The notes under the pieces were generated by a model. That model did not search any database. It had not been told where the DNA came from and worked only from the letters and a program-made list of their open reading frames with translations. This document shows, piece by piece, positions 16,158 to 24,809 of a stretch of 49,363 bases of DNA. Every line of letters begins with the position of its first letter. Position 1 is the stretch's first letter. Both the position numbers and the translations under genes were made by a program. This DNA comes from Prevotella sp. (GTDB lineage Bacteria > Bacteroidota > Bacteroidia > Bacteroidales > Bacteroidaceae), in contig JALEJI010000030.1 in NCBI GenBank assembly GCA_022769825.1, positions 1-49,363 of the forward strand, in the 5' to 3' direction.

Positions 16158-16753
16158 CACAATATCTTATAGACCACTGGCTCGACATAACCACGACCGT
16201 CCTGGGCTTCATCTACATCGTTCTCGAATATCGCGCCAGCATATTGCTGTGGATCGTGGGCATAGTGATGCCGGCCCTCGACGTGGCCTTATATTACACT
16301 CACGGACTCTATGGCGACGCCGGCATGGCGGTCTACTACACCCTCGCGGCCGTGTATGGCTGGGCCGTGTGGAAATTCGCCAAGAAAAGCAAGCAGAAGG
16401 AAGGCGAGGCGATGCCCGTGACCTTCATGCCCAAGCGGCTCTACACGCCAATGACCCTGTTTTTTGTAGTGGCATGGGGGGGCACGTGGTTCGTGCTGAG
16501 CCACTACACAGGCAGCACCGTGCCGGTGCTCGACGGTTTCACGAACGCCCTGAGCTTTGTCGGCCTGTTGACCTTGGCCAGGAAATATGCCGAGCAATGG
16601 CTCTTCTGGATTGTGGTGGACGCCGTGAGCTGCTACCTGTATATCGTCAAGGGCCTGCCTTTCAAGGCTTTGCTCTATGGCGCGTATGTGGTGATAGCCG
16701 TGGCTGGATACCGCAAATGGGTGAAGATGGCTCGGCAAGCAAGACGGGCTTGA
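16154..16753 (+). CDS. pnuT: PnuT thiamine transporter (PnuC family)
   Basis: A 199-residue inner-membrane protein with about seven hydrophobic segments, matching PnuC-family length. Family features are LEYRASILLWIVGIVMPALDVALYY near residues 24-48 and a C-terminal WIVVDAVSCYLYIVKGLPF block. PnuC itself takes nicotinamide riboside; the branch found in TPP-regulated operons with a pyrophosphokinase, as here, is PnuT, a thiamine facilitator that relies on phosphorylation to trap the substrate. Substrate is assigned from the operon. Confidence 0.9.
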   Translation: MTQYLIDHWLDITTTVLGFIYIVLEYRASILLWIVGIVMPALDVALYYTHGLYGDAGMAVYYTLAAVYGWAVWKFAKKSKQKEGEAMPVTFMPKRLYTPMTLFFVVAWGGTWFVLSHYTGSTVPVLDGFTNALSFVGLLTLARKYAEQWLFWIVVDAVSCYLYIVKGLPFKALLYGAYVVIAVAGYRKWVKMARQARRA

Positions 16754-16797
16754 CACGCATCTGCACGCGGGCATTGCATTATTAGCCCCAGGCTTAC

Positions 16798-16827
16798 TTG
16801 CCCTTTGAAAGAAAAGCCTTACCTTTG
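16798..16827 (+). promoter_or_regulatory. Promoter of the second TonB-dependent receptor
   Basis: TTG at 16798-16800, 19-base spacer, TACCTTTG at 16820-16827. Only 9 bases separate the -7 element from the ATG, so the leader is a few bases at most. No riboswitch lies here, which separates this gene from the thiamine operon. Confidence 0.65.
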
Positions 16828-16836
16828 CAGCCGCTT

Positions 16837-18948
16837 ATGAAAACAACAACGTTCAACAAACGCGACGCGATCGTTTTCAAGCACTTCAACCGCAAGGGCT
16901 ACAGCCTCTTTGCCGCATTGGGCAAGGTGGTAGTGATAGGCGTTCTTGCCGTGCCCACCCTTACCTACGCCAAGGCTGACGGCATTGCCACGACGCCGGC
17001 AGAGGAGAGTGCGGACTCGCTCTCTTTCGGGGAGCAACGGCTCGACGAAGTGCAAGTGACTGGATCGCGAGCTCCGCTGACAGCAAGGCAGTCGGCGAAA
17101 ATCGTTGAGGTCATCTCGCGCGACGACATTCATCGCGCGGAAGCCCAGACCATCAACGACGTATTGAAATTAGCCACGGGCGTGGATGTCCGTCAGCGCG
17201 GTGGCTTTGGTGTACAGACGGACATCTCCATCAATGGCGGCACGTTCGACCAAATCACCATCCTGCTGAATGGCATGCCGTTGGGATCGCCACAGACGGG
17301 GCACAACGCCGCCGACTTCCCCGTGTCGCTCGACGACATCGACCACATCGAAGTGCTGGAAGGCGCCGCGGCACGCGTATTCGGCTCCGCGGCTTTTTCC
17401 GGGGCAATAAACATCGTGACCACGCCGCGGCCGTCATCGCAAGGCACGAGGGGATGGGAAGGCAAGGCGACCCTTGAAGGCGGGTCGTTCGGCTCTTTCG
17501 GAGGTGACGCGAGGGTGGCTGCCCGCTTGCTGAGACCTGGAAGCGGAGCGCAGGCAAATTCTCAACTTTTCTCCTCTCTTTCTGCTGGATACAACCAGAG
17601 CGATGGCGGAACGGTCAACTCTGGCTTCCGTAACCGTCATGGGTTCTACCAGGGACAGTTGTCGTCCGCGATTGCCGATGTCAACTGGCAGGCGGGAATC
17701 TCGTCAAAGGATTATGGGGCCAACACGTTCTATTCGGCCCGATTCCCCAACCAGTATGAGTGGACGCGCAGATACATGGGCTCCGTCAGCGTGGCCCTGC
17801 ACCCATTGGCCAACGGTGGCGGACTCGTGAGGTCGCTGGACATAGAACCGACCATTTACGCGCATCGCGACATTGACCACTACCAACTGACGAAAGGCGC
17901 GACAGGTGCCTCGAACGGTGAGAACTATCATCGCATGGACGTGTATGGTGGCTCGCTGAGCGCGGTGGCAAGTTGGGCGGCTGGCAAGACGGCGATAGGC
18001 GCCGATATACGCAAGGAGCATATCCTGTCTACAGCATACGGTGAGCTTCTGGACGAGGCTGAATGGAAGGCCATAGGCAATGCGTCGAGGTCGTATGACC
18101 ACATGGGGAACCGCACCAACACGAGCCTCTTTCTTGAACACGACGTCATATTAGGCGGACTCACCGTGTCGGCTGGACTGATGGCAAACCGCAACACGGG
18201 TCTCGACGACAAGTTTCGCCTGTATCCGGGCGTGGACATAAGCTTCAGGCCCGACGACCATTGGAAAGTCTACGCCAGTTGGAACAAGGCCATGCGGTTG
18301 CCCACTTTCACCGACTTATATACCAACAGCTCCGCTCAGAAAGGCGACATCGCGCTGAGGCCGGAACGCAACAACACGTTCAAGGGTGGCGTGCGCTATC
18401 GCGCGGTTGGCTTTGAGGCCTTGGCAAGCGTGTTCTACAGTCAAGGACGCGACATGATTGACTGGGTGTATGAAACCGCGGAGGCGAAAAGGTATCAAGC
18501 CATGAACATTGGCAAGCTCGACAACTTGGGCCTGAACATCGAGGCGAAATGCAACATGTCACGGCTGTTGTGCCCGGACTTGGCGGTTGAGGGAAAGGAG
18601 CCTTGGCTGATGACCGTGGGCTATGCCTACATCAACCAGACTCACAAGACCGACAAGGAGATATACAAGTCGCTCTACGCCTTGGAATATCTCAGACATA
18701 AGTTCGTGGCCACAATCTCCCACCCTATAGTGAAACATCTGTCGGCATCGTGGTCACTACGTTGGCAACAACGCATGAACGGCTACCATCCCTACGCGAA
18801 ACTCGACGGAAAGGTGCAATATGAAATGCGACATTGCACGGTTTTCGTGAAGGCGGACAACATGACGTGCCACGGATATTACGACCTGGGCACGGTGAAA
18901 CAACCTGGCTTGTGGATAATGGCAGGAACGAAGGTAAACCTGTTCTGA
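16837..18948 (+). CDS. TonB-dependent receptor, BtuB/vitamin-type, substrate unknown
   Basis: A 703-residue receptor. The ATG at 16837 is preferred over the frame start at 16798 because the promoter lies between them. A long N-terminus (about 55 residues with a hydrophobic segment near VVVIGVLAVPTLTYA) precedes the plug: LDEVQVTGSRAPLTARQSAK (TonB-box region), INDVLKLATGVDVRQRGG, SINGGTFDQITILLNGMPL, TGHNAADFPV, and EVLEGAAARVFGSAAFSGAINIVT. These resemble vitamin-B12-type (BtuB-like) and related small-ligand receptors. No cobalamin riboswitch precedes it and no btuFCD genes are visible, so the ligand is open. Barrel ends GTKVNLF. Confidence 0.85.
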   Translation: MKTTTFNKRDAIVFKHFNRKGYSLFAALGKVVVIGVLAVPTLTYAKADGIATTPAEESADSLSFGEQRLDEVQVTGSRAPLTARQSAKIVEVISRDDIHRAEAQTINDVLKLATGVDVRQRGGFGVQTDISINGGTFDQITILLNGMPLGSPQTGHNAADFPVSLDDIDHIEVLEGAAARVFGSAAFSGAINIVTTPRPSSQGTRGWEGKATLEGGSFGSFGGDARVAARLLRPGSGAQANSQLFSSLSAGYNQSDGGTVNSGFRNRHGFYQGQLSSAIADVNWQAGISSKDYGANTFYSARFPNQYEWTRRYMGSVSVALHPLANGGGLVRSLDIEPTIYAHRDIDHYQLTKGATGASNGENYHRMDVYGGSLSAVASWAAGKTAIGADIRKEHILSTAYGELLDEAEWKAIGNASRSYDHMGNRTNTSLFLEHDVILGGLTVSAGLMANRNTGLDDKFRLYPGVDISFRPDDHWKVYASWNKAMRLPTFTDLYTNSSAQKGDIALRPERNNTFKGGVRYRAVGFEALASVFYSQGRDMIDWVYETAEAKRYQAMNIGKLDNLGLNIEAKCNMSRLLCPDLAVEGKEPWLMTVGYAYINQTHKTDKEIYKSLYALEYLRHKFVATISHPIVKHLSASWSLRWQQRMNGYHPYAKLDGKVQYEMRHCTVFVKADNMTCHGYYDLGTVKQPGLWIMAGTKVNLF

Positions 18949-19036
18949 ATAATCAAGAAAAATGTTTCTGGCAAATGATGAAGCGCGTGAATTAAAAAAA
19001 CGGCAACGCGCTTAGATACAGAAACATAAAAAAGAA

Positions 19037-19080
19037 TAGCCCAGTAAGCTAATGAACGTTTCATTAAACTTACTGGGCTA
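19037..19080. terminator. Bidirectional terminator between convergent genes
   Basis: A 12-bp outer stem (TAGCCCAGTAAG with CTTACTGGGCTA) with an inner AATGAA/TTCATT stem. A-rich sequence lies on the left (T-rich when read leftward) and ATTATTTTATT on the right. It separates the plus-strand receptor from the minus-strand TPR gene. Confidence 0.85.
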
Positions 19081-19116
19081 ATTATTTTATTGATTGCGTG
19101 CAATCAAACTGTCTGA

Positions 19117-20565
19117 TTACATTGCCTGTACCTGCTTTGCAATCTCGTTGGTTGGGTCAACGCCAAGCATCTTGCCAGCCCACTCCTTTGCGGCGGCCTT
19201 GTTCTTCTTCACGTTGAACTCGTAAACTATCATATACTGCAAAGCGGTCTTCAACATTGCCGTTTGGTTGTCTGTGCGATCAGCCTTCTGCTCCAAAGAA
19301 GCGACAAGGGCCTCATAGAAAGGCTTGGCGAGACCGAGCTTGCTGTCAGGGTCGACGGCTGAGTTGATGCTGCCACGCACGTAGTTGATATAGTTTGCCT
19401 GATCGGGATACTTCTCGCCTATCTTGGCGTAAGTGTCGTCAGCCTTCTTGTAAGCTGCCTTTGCACCGGCAGCGTCACCAGCCTGCTGACGCTTTGTGGC
19501 AATCTCAAGATACTGACTTCCAAGGCCATTGTAGTCGGAGAATGAAGGATTCTCCTTGGCGTCTATAGACTTCTCCACGAACTCGAGTGCCTTGTCAAAG
19601 TCGCCCTTCTCGTTGTACACGTCAGAGAGGCTCTTGAAAAGGATTGGCTTGGAAACGATGGCGTTGGCATCAGCGTCAAGTGCCGCAAGCGACTTGTTGT
19701 AAGCGTCAACGGCTTCGTCCAAACGCTTAGCCTGCTTCAGGGCCGTGCCATAATAAGCATAGTCGTCGGCGGTAATCTTCGCGCTGTCGCTCTTGTTGAA
19801 CAAGCGATCAGCGTAATCAAGCGCCTGGTCGGTATAGTTCTTATCAGTTGAGTTCCAGAACACGAGGCGGTTCAGAGTGCTCCACTTGGCGTCCTTTGTT
19901 AAGCCAGCCTTAGCCACTTCAATGCTCTTGTCCTTATTTCCGAGCATCCATTCGATAGTGGCGTAGTCCTTGATGTCCTCATCGTCCATATTGGTAACGT
20001 CGGCAACCTTGCCATAGTATTCAGCAGCCCTATTGAGGTTTGGATTCTTCGTGTGGTAATATATGCGAGCGGCAAGGGCATCGACAGGATAGTCGGGCAC
20101 CTGCTTGCGCAAATCCTCAAGTGTAGCAACGGCGTCCTCGGGATTTCTGCCACGGAGAATCATGGCATACTTATAGTAACCCTCTGGGTTCTTGGGAGCG
20201 AAATAGATGGCCTGCTGATAGTTCTGCGAAGCGCCACCGGCATCGTCGTTGGATACGCAAATGTCGCCCTTCAAAAGGAATGCGCCGGCATACTTTGAGT
20301 TCTTTTGCAAGGCGTAATCAGCGAACTGGTTTGCCTTGGCGTAATCCTTATTATTATAGAATGTTCGACCAATAGCCAAAAGAGCCTCAGGATTCTTCTT
20401 GTTTGCCTTGTAGAGATCCTTCACTTGCTTTTCAAAGTCAGCGCCTTTAGCCTTAATCAGCTGGGTTGTCTGTTCGACAATTGCCTTGGTGTCTGTCTGA
20501 GCCATGGAAGTGGAAACAGAACCAAACATCAAAGCTCCAGCCAAGAGAATTTGATATGTTTTCAT
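19117..20565 (-). CDS. TPR-repeat exported protein of the TonB-ExbBD cluster
   Basis: A 482-residue protein with a signal peptide (residues 1-22, ending SMAQ). Tetratricopeptide-like helical repeats cover most of it, for example LLAIGRTFYNNKDYAKANQF, AFLLKGDICVSNDDAGGASQ and SLSDVYNEKGDFDKALEFVE. Such repeats bind protein partners; the location is periplasmic. It is the last gene of the minus-strand run exbB-exbD-exbD-tonB-pstS-like, with 82 bases before it. I recall this same gene order from other Bacteroidota, which argues for a shared function rather than chance. No enzymatic motif is visible. Confidence 0.85.
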   Translation of the reverse strand: MKTYQILLAGALMFGSVSTSMAQTDTKAIVEQTTQLIKAKGADFEKQVKDLYKANKKNPEALLAIGRTFYNNKDYAKANQFADYALQKNSKYAGAFLLKGDICVSNDDAGGASQNYQQAIYFAPKNPEGYYKYAMILRGRNPEDAVATLEDLRKQVPDYPVDALAARIYYHTKNPNLNRAAEYYGKVADVTNMDDEDIKDYATIEWMLGNKDKSIEVAKAGLTKDAKWSTLNRLVFWNSTDKNYTDQALDYADRLFNKSDSAKITADDYAYYGTALKQAKRLDEAVDAYNKSLAALDADANAIVSKPILFKSLSDVYNEKGDFDKALEFVEKSIDAKENPSFSDYNGLGSQYLEIATKRQQAGDAAGAKAAYKKADDTYAKIGEKYPDQANYINYVRGSINSAVDPDSKLGLAKPFYEALVASLEQKADRTDNQTAMLKTALQYMIVYEFNVKKNKAAAKEWAGKMLGVDPTNEIAKQVQAM

Positions 20566-20647
20566 AGTATTACTGATTTTATTATTTTACTTACTGTATA
20601 AACGTAAAAACGCGGGAAATGTTACGAAAACGTATTTTCTTTATCAT

Positions 20648-21610
20648 TTATTGAACAGCGTTAACATCCCTGACGTTTATATTACCCAAAACGGGCAGCA
20701 ATCCCGTCTTCATCACTATGCGCTGACCTTTAGGACCCTGTATGAAATGGGCAAATCCCCAAGGAAGTCCTTGGCGAGGATCGTTGAGAAGGGCGTAGAT
20801 TGTGCGGATGAAAGGATATTCACCATTGTATATGTAATACTGGTATGGCTTGCGACTGCTCTGGGGGGTGGCGGGATGAATCTTGCTCAAGCTCATGACG
20901 CGAATGTTCCTCTTAAAGGTTAGATTGGTGGTATCGCGCTTGTCGTTGAGCCAGTTGTTACCAATTATGCCGATGGCATCCGGGTTCTGTTCCACATATT
21001 TAATCACCTCGGCGGTCTTTTTCACAGCGGCAACATTCTTGTTGATGATGGGCTTGCCACCGAGGACGGAATCTTCAATGAAATGAACGGTGCTCGACTT
21101 AGGATTGTCGAAAACTACCGTGATAGTGCCCTTGTTGTTTCGCTTGTCAAGCTGACTCCATTTTGTCACCTTGCCGTTCATGATGTCTTGCACATCCTTG
21201 ACGGAGAGCAACGTGTCGACGTTGTTCTTATTCACAATAAAGGCCAAAGCGTCATAAGCTATACTGAAAGAAGTAGGAAGATACTGTTGCGCCTTCAAAC
21301 TGTTTCTCTCCGCTGGCTTATAGTCCCTCGCCGTGAAAACCAACCATGCCTTTCCATGAAGAAGCATGTTTATACCATCAGACTCGTTGGTATAAATAGG
21401 TGTTACCTTAGCGCTGGGATAATCATGTTGAAAAACTTCTCTTTCCTCCTCAATAATAGGACTAAAACTCTCGTCAGAGACGAAAGAGATTGTCCCTGAC
21501 GAGTAAGTGTCTGTTCTCCCGTCCTTTCCCTTCTTGCTGCTGTTGCCGCAAGAAGAGAAAAGGAAAGAGGTAATTGTTAATCCTACACAAATGTAAGATA
21601 TAAGTCTCAT
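20648..21610 (-). CDS. PstS-like phosphate-type binding lipoprotein, orphan
   Basis: A 320-residue lipoprotein of the PstS/phosphate-binding PBP-like superfamily. The ATG at 21610 is preferred to TTG at 21616. Signal peptide with lipobox FLFSSC (cysteine 21). Then GTISFVSDESFSPIIEEEREVF, SDGINMLLHG, AYDALAFIVNKNN, VQDIMNGKVTKWSQL and GIIGNNWLND, all matching the PstS pattern. There is no pstC, pstA or pstB nearby, so it is not obviously part of a phosphate ABC transporter. It is encoded between tonB (13 bases) and the TPR gene, suggesting a role linked to TonB energy transfer or to cell-envelope sensing. Function not established. Confidence 0.85.
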   Translation of the reverse strand: MRLISYICVGLTITSFLFSSCGNSSKKGKDGRTDTYSSGTISFVSDESFSPIIEEEREVFQHDYPSAKVTPIYTNESDGINMLLHGKAWLVFTARDYKPAERNSLKAQQYLPTSFSIAYDALAFIVNKNNVDTLLSVKDVQDIMNGKVTKWSQLDKRNNKGTITVVFDNPKSSTVHFIEDSVLGGKPIINKNVAAVKKTAEVIKYVEQNPDAIGIIGNNWLNDKRDTTNLTFKRNIRVMSLSKIHPATPQSSRKPYQYYIYNGEYPFIRTIYALLNDPRQGLPWGFAHFIQGPKGQRIVMKTGLLPVLGNINVRDVNAVQ

Positions 21611-21623
21611 GTTCAAATAAAGT

Positions 21624-22469
21624 TTACTGCAATCTGAATGCCACTGGCACGTTGTACTTCACACGCACGGCCTGACCGTTCTGCTTACCGGGAATCCACC
21701 TAGGCATGTTTCTTACCACACGCTGTGCCTCACGGTCAAGTGATGGGTCAACCGAACGAGCTACCTGCACGTCAGTGATGCTACCGTCACGCTCTACGAC
21801 GAACGAGACGACAACACGTCCTTGTACACCGTTCTCCTGTGCTACGACAGGATACTTAATGTTCGAAGAAAGATACTGCATCAAAGCAGATGGACCGCCG
21901 GGGAATGAAGGCATCTGTTCAACGACGTCAAACACCTTATTCTCAACCTCGGGCTTTGGCTCAGCCTTTACAGGCTCAGTCTCGACACGCTGTGTAACTT
22001 TCAAGATTTCACCTTGATCAGAGTTACCCTTTACATCGAGAGCACCGATGGCAGTGTTGGTCTGCATGATTTGGTCTTGGGTCTTCATCTCCTCCTCAGG
22101 CTTCACGTCAGCGTCCTTCTTGATGACAGGAGCCGTGAACTTGATAGAAGACTTGACTTCCTTGACAACTTCCTTCTTTTCCTCGACTTGCACCTTACGC
22201 TCCACCTTAGCCTCTTTCTTCTTAGGCTGGTTGAGAGCGGAAATCTCAGTCACATTCTCGTTCTTGGCATGCGCTGCCTGATATGCGTCATATCCAGCCT
22301 TGATGTAGAACAGAATGATACAGAGAGCGGCGAGGATTGCAATCGTAATGATGGCTTTTAAGTTTCTCTTACCTGTCTGGGTACGAAGCTTGTAGGCTCC
22401 ATACTCCTTGTTCCTTCCTTCGAAGATAAGGTCACACCAGCCATTTCTTGTTAAATCAATTTGTGCCAT
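21624..22469 (-). CDS. tonB: Energy transducer TonB
   Basis: A 281-residue TonB. The N-terminus carries the Bacteroidota motif LIFEGRNKEYGAYKLR (residues 13-28), then one membrane segment near residues 36-58. A charged, Lys/Glu-rich periplasmic linker follows, and a C-terminal TonB_C domain from about residue 190: VVEQMPSFPGGPSALMQYLS, VVSFVVERDGSITDV, and a final VKYNVPVAFRLQ. It couples the proton motive force harvested by ExbB/ExbD to outer-membrane receptors. Cluster partners lie immediately upstream. The linker is Glu/Lys-rich rather than the Pro-rich type of enterobacteria, which is usual in this phylum. Confidence 0.93.
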   Translation of the reverse strand: MAQIDLTRNGWCDLIFEGRNKEYGAYKLRTQTGKRNLKAIITIAILAALCIILFYIKAGYDAYQAAHAKNENVTEISALNQPKKKEAKVERKVQVEEKKEVVKEVKSSIKFTAPVIKKDADVKPEEEMKTQDQIMQTNTAIGALDVKGNSDQGEILKVTQRVETEPVKAEPKPEVENKVFDVVEQMPSFPGGPSALMQYLSSNIKYPVVAQENGVQGRVVVSFVVERDGSITDVQVARSVDPSLDREAQRVVRNMPRWIPGKQNGQAVRVKYNVPVAFRLQ

Positions 22470-22499
22470 TTTTTTAACCTTTCGTTTAGCTATGTTACC

Positions 22500-23153
22500 T
22501 TATAACTTGACGTTGTTTTCCTTGAGAAGCTTCAAGTCGTTATCATTAATCTTATCAATCACGTACTTACCGATTGAGCAAATATTCATCTCATCCAAAG
22601 CGTCGACAAGGTTCTTGTAAGTAGCGTTGTCTGTTGCCTTGATGATGATGGTAAGTGTACCGATGTGCTTACCATTGATGTCACCTGCCTTAATCTTAGA
22701 GAGCTCAACGTTGTAGATTGAATCCGACATCTTTTTCTTAGGATCTGGATTGTCGTGCTTCTTGTCAAGCTCCACCTTGGCCTTCATCACGTCGATTGTT
22801 GGCGTGGTTCCGTCCTCGGTAGTGTGGTTGATAATGGCATCGCGAATACCTTTGGCTCCCCAAGTGGTTTTCTTCAGACACTTAGGATCCTCTGGCTTCA
22901 CGAGTCCAGCCACATAGTAGATCTGGTTATCGGCAGCGCAGTAGATCGTAATGGTATACGATTCCTTTGTCACTGTCTTGTCCTGATCCGTAAGGTTCTT
23001 ATCATTACTCGGCATACTCAATTCCATCGTCTGCGGCTTAGCGAGAGACGTACAGAGCATGAAGAACGTGATAAGAAGCATCATCATGTCCACCATAGGC
23101 GTGAAGTCCACGCGGACATTCATCTTCTTCTGTTTCGATTTTCCTGCTGACAT
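22500..23153 (-). CDS. exbD: ExbD/TolR family protein, copy 2
   Basis: A 217-residue ExbD. One N-terminal membrane segment (VDFTPMVDMMMLLITFFML, residues 15-33) contains the proton-relay aspartate (PMVDMM). The periplasmic domain is larger than in E. coli ExbD (141 residues). It lies 3 bases downstream of the other exbD and 30 bases before tonB. Having two different ExbD subunits with one ExbB is common in Bacteroidota and suggests a hetero-oligomeric motor. Confidence 0.92.
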   Translation of the reverse strand: MSAGKSKQKKMNVRVDFTPMVDMMMLLITFFMLCTSLAKPQTMELSMPSNDKNLTDQDKTVTKESYTITIYCAADNQIYYVAGLVKPEDPKCLKKTTWGAKGIRDAIINHTTEDGTTPTIDVMKAKVELDKKHDNPDPKKKMSDSIYNVELSKIKAGDINGKHIGTLTIIIKATDNATYKNLVDALDEMNICSIGKYVIDKINDNDLKLLKENNVKL

Positions 23154-23155
23154 CT

Positions 23156-23782
23156 TTAATCCTCCGCTTTCTTGTATTGAGTAATCAGATAGTAACGGTT
23201 CTCATTCATATCCTGAAGCTCGCTCATGATCTTCTTCACAGTCTTGTAAGGAGTCCTCTCATCAGCCTTGATAGCTATCTTGGCGTCAGGATTTGCCTCA
23301 TGAGCAGCTTTCACCCAGAGTTGGAACTCGCTCATAGCAGCATCGCCAGTCTTACCCTGTACAGAGTCGGTTGGGATACCGAAGTTTTTGAGCTCCGCGG
23401 GACGGGTGTTCTTGTCGAGGCTCAGGTAAGCCTGAAGCTTCTGCATTGGAACACCCCACATAGGATCGTCAAGGAAAGCCTTCTGCTGCGCTGCAGTGAG
23501 CGAGATACCGAACTGGTCGGTAATGCTGGACAGAGCCGTCTGAGTGTCAGTGGTCTTATCCATGCTCATGAAGATCTTTCCGTCATTTCCGACGAGGATA
23601 TTCAGGACGTTTGTCTCTGGAACCTTGATTTCCGACACACTGCCCGGCGTGTTCACTTTCACTGGCTCCTGCTTGACGAATGTAGACGTCAGCATGAAGA
23701 AGGTCAGCAAAAGCACCATCACGTCCGACATTGGGGTCATGTCGATCCAGACGTCCGCTTTCTTAATTTTTATCTTAGCCAT
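23156..23782 (-). CDS. exbD: ExbD/TolR family protein, copy 1
   Basis: A 208-residue ExbD with the membrane segment DMTPMSDVMVLLLTFFML near residues 14-31 and the key aspartate in PMSDVM. The periplasmic part ends with IKADERTPYKTVKKIM, the typical ExbD C-terminal strand-helix. It differs clearly from copy 2 in the periplasmic domain, so this is not a recent duplication. Located 36 bases after exbB. Confidence 0.92.
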   Translation of the reverse strand: MAKIKIKKADVWIDMTPMSDVMVLLLTFFMLTSTFVKQEPVKVNTPGSVSEIKVPETNVLNILVGNDGKIFMSMDKTTDTQTALSSITDQFGISLTAAQQKAFLDDPMWGVPMQKLQAYLSLDKNTRPAELKNFGIPTDSVQGKTGDAAMSEFQLWVKAAHEANPDAKIAIKADERTPYKTVKKIMSELQDMNENRYYLITQYKKAED

Positions 23783-23818
23783 ACACTAAAGATTTTAAAG
23801 TTAAAAGGCCAAGATGAA

Positions 23819-24664
23819 TTAAGCTTCGTCGGTATGGTTTGCTTCGTATGTCTGTGCGATTGTGTAACCTACCTCGTCGAGTGCGTATGTCAGCTTATCA
23901 ATCTTGTTTGTGTAGAAGTTGTAAGCGATAACGGCGCACCAAGATGTTGCGATACCGAAGGCCGTGTTGATAAGGGCCTCAGAAATACCTGTAGACAGAG
24001 CGAGGGAGTCACCACCACCACCGGCAGCAAGAGCCTGGAACGAACGAATCATACCGGTCACAGTACCGAGAAGTCCAGTAAGTGTACCAAGTGTTACGAT
24101 AGTAGCGATGATAGGGAGGTTCATCTGCAGAGTAGGCATCTCGAGCTGAGTAGCCTCCTCGTGAGCCTGCTCGATGCGAGCAACCTTCTGGCTCTTCTTC
24201 AGAGCGGCGTTTGCGCCGCTTTCCATGGCCTTGTAAGCGTGGAGAGAAGCGAGAACGACGTTAGCGACAGAACCCTGCATCTTGTTGCAAAGTGTCTCAG
24301 CCTTGTCGAAGTCGTTGGCTGCGAGAGCGGCCTTGATGTTGGCCACGAACTTTGTCAGAGAACCCTTACCGAAAGCGGTCTTGAGGGCGAAGTAGCGCTC
24401 AACTGCGAGGCAGAGCACTGTGAGCAGCAATGTGTGGATGATAGGCACGACATAACCACCCTTGTAGATTGTACCGAAGATGTTAGCAGGAGCGTTTGCA
24501 TTGTCACCGCCCTGGAAGTTGGCGCCATTGCCCAACCAGAGGTTGAAGATGCAGATTGCAGCGATGAAGCAGAGGACGATAATCCAGAATGCTCCTCTAA
24601 TACCTGTGAAGCCTTTTGACTTCTTTGCAGCCTTGGGGGCTGCAGCTTTTTGTGTAGTTGCCAT
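23819..24664 (-). CDS. exbB: MotA/TolQ/ExbB proton channel protein
   Basis: A 281-residue ExbB. An Ala/Lys-rich N-terminal stretch precedes a membrane segment near residues 26-43, a second near 73-93, and two C-terminal segments with the conserved LGTLTGLLGTVTGMIRSFQAL block (residues 195-215) and the SEALINTAFGIATSWCAV block. It forms the proton channel that powers TonB. It is the first gene of the cluster on the minus strand and has a promoter element just upstream. Confidence 0.93.
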   Translation of the reverse strand: MATTQKAAAPKAAKKSKGFTGIRGAFWIIVLCFIAAICIFNLWLGNGANFQGGDNANAPANIFGTIYKGGYVVPIIHTLLLTVLCLAVERYFALKTAFGKGSLTKFVANIKAALAANDFDKAETLCNKMQGSVANVVLASLHAYKAMESGANAALKKSQKVARIEQAHEEATQLEMPTLQMNLPIIATIVTLGTLTGLLGTVTGMIRSFQALAAGGGGDSLALSTGISEALINTAFGIATSWCAVIAYNFYTNKIDKLTYALDEVGYTIAQTYEANHTDEA

Positions 24665-24728
24665 AGTACTTGATTAATTTTTGGTTATAAATTTATTTGA
24701 TTGTGTATATTGTTTCTTTAATTTCTCG

Positions 24729-24736
24729 CAAAGATA
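24729..24736 (-). promoter_or_regulatory. -7 element TATCTTTG for the exbB cluster
   Basis: Minus-strand TATCTTTG, 64 bases upstream of the exbB ATG. No clear -33 element. It would serve exbB through the TPR gene as one transcript. Confidence 0.55.
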
Positions 24737-24809
24737 ATAATTTTCTATATTAGTGACACGTGTTTCTTTTATTTTAACACACTTTTTTTTAATTATCTTT
24801 GCACAGGGG

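Noticed and set aside
16754..16836. Possible cobalamin riboswitch before the BtuB-like receptor
   Set aside because: The gap is only 83 bases and contains just a promoter; no B12-box was seen.
24796..24803. Plus-strand TATCTTTG pointing into the 3' end of the aminotransferase gene
   Set aside because: Could drive an antisense RNA, but there is no -33 element and the motif is common by chance in AT-rich gaps.
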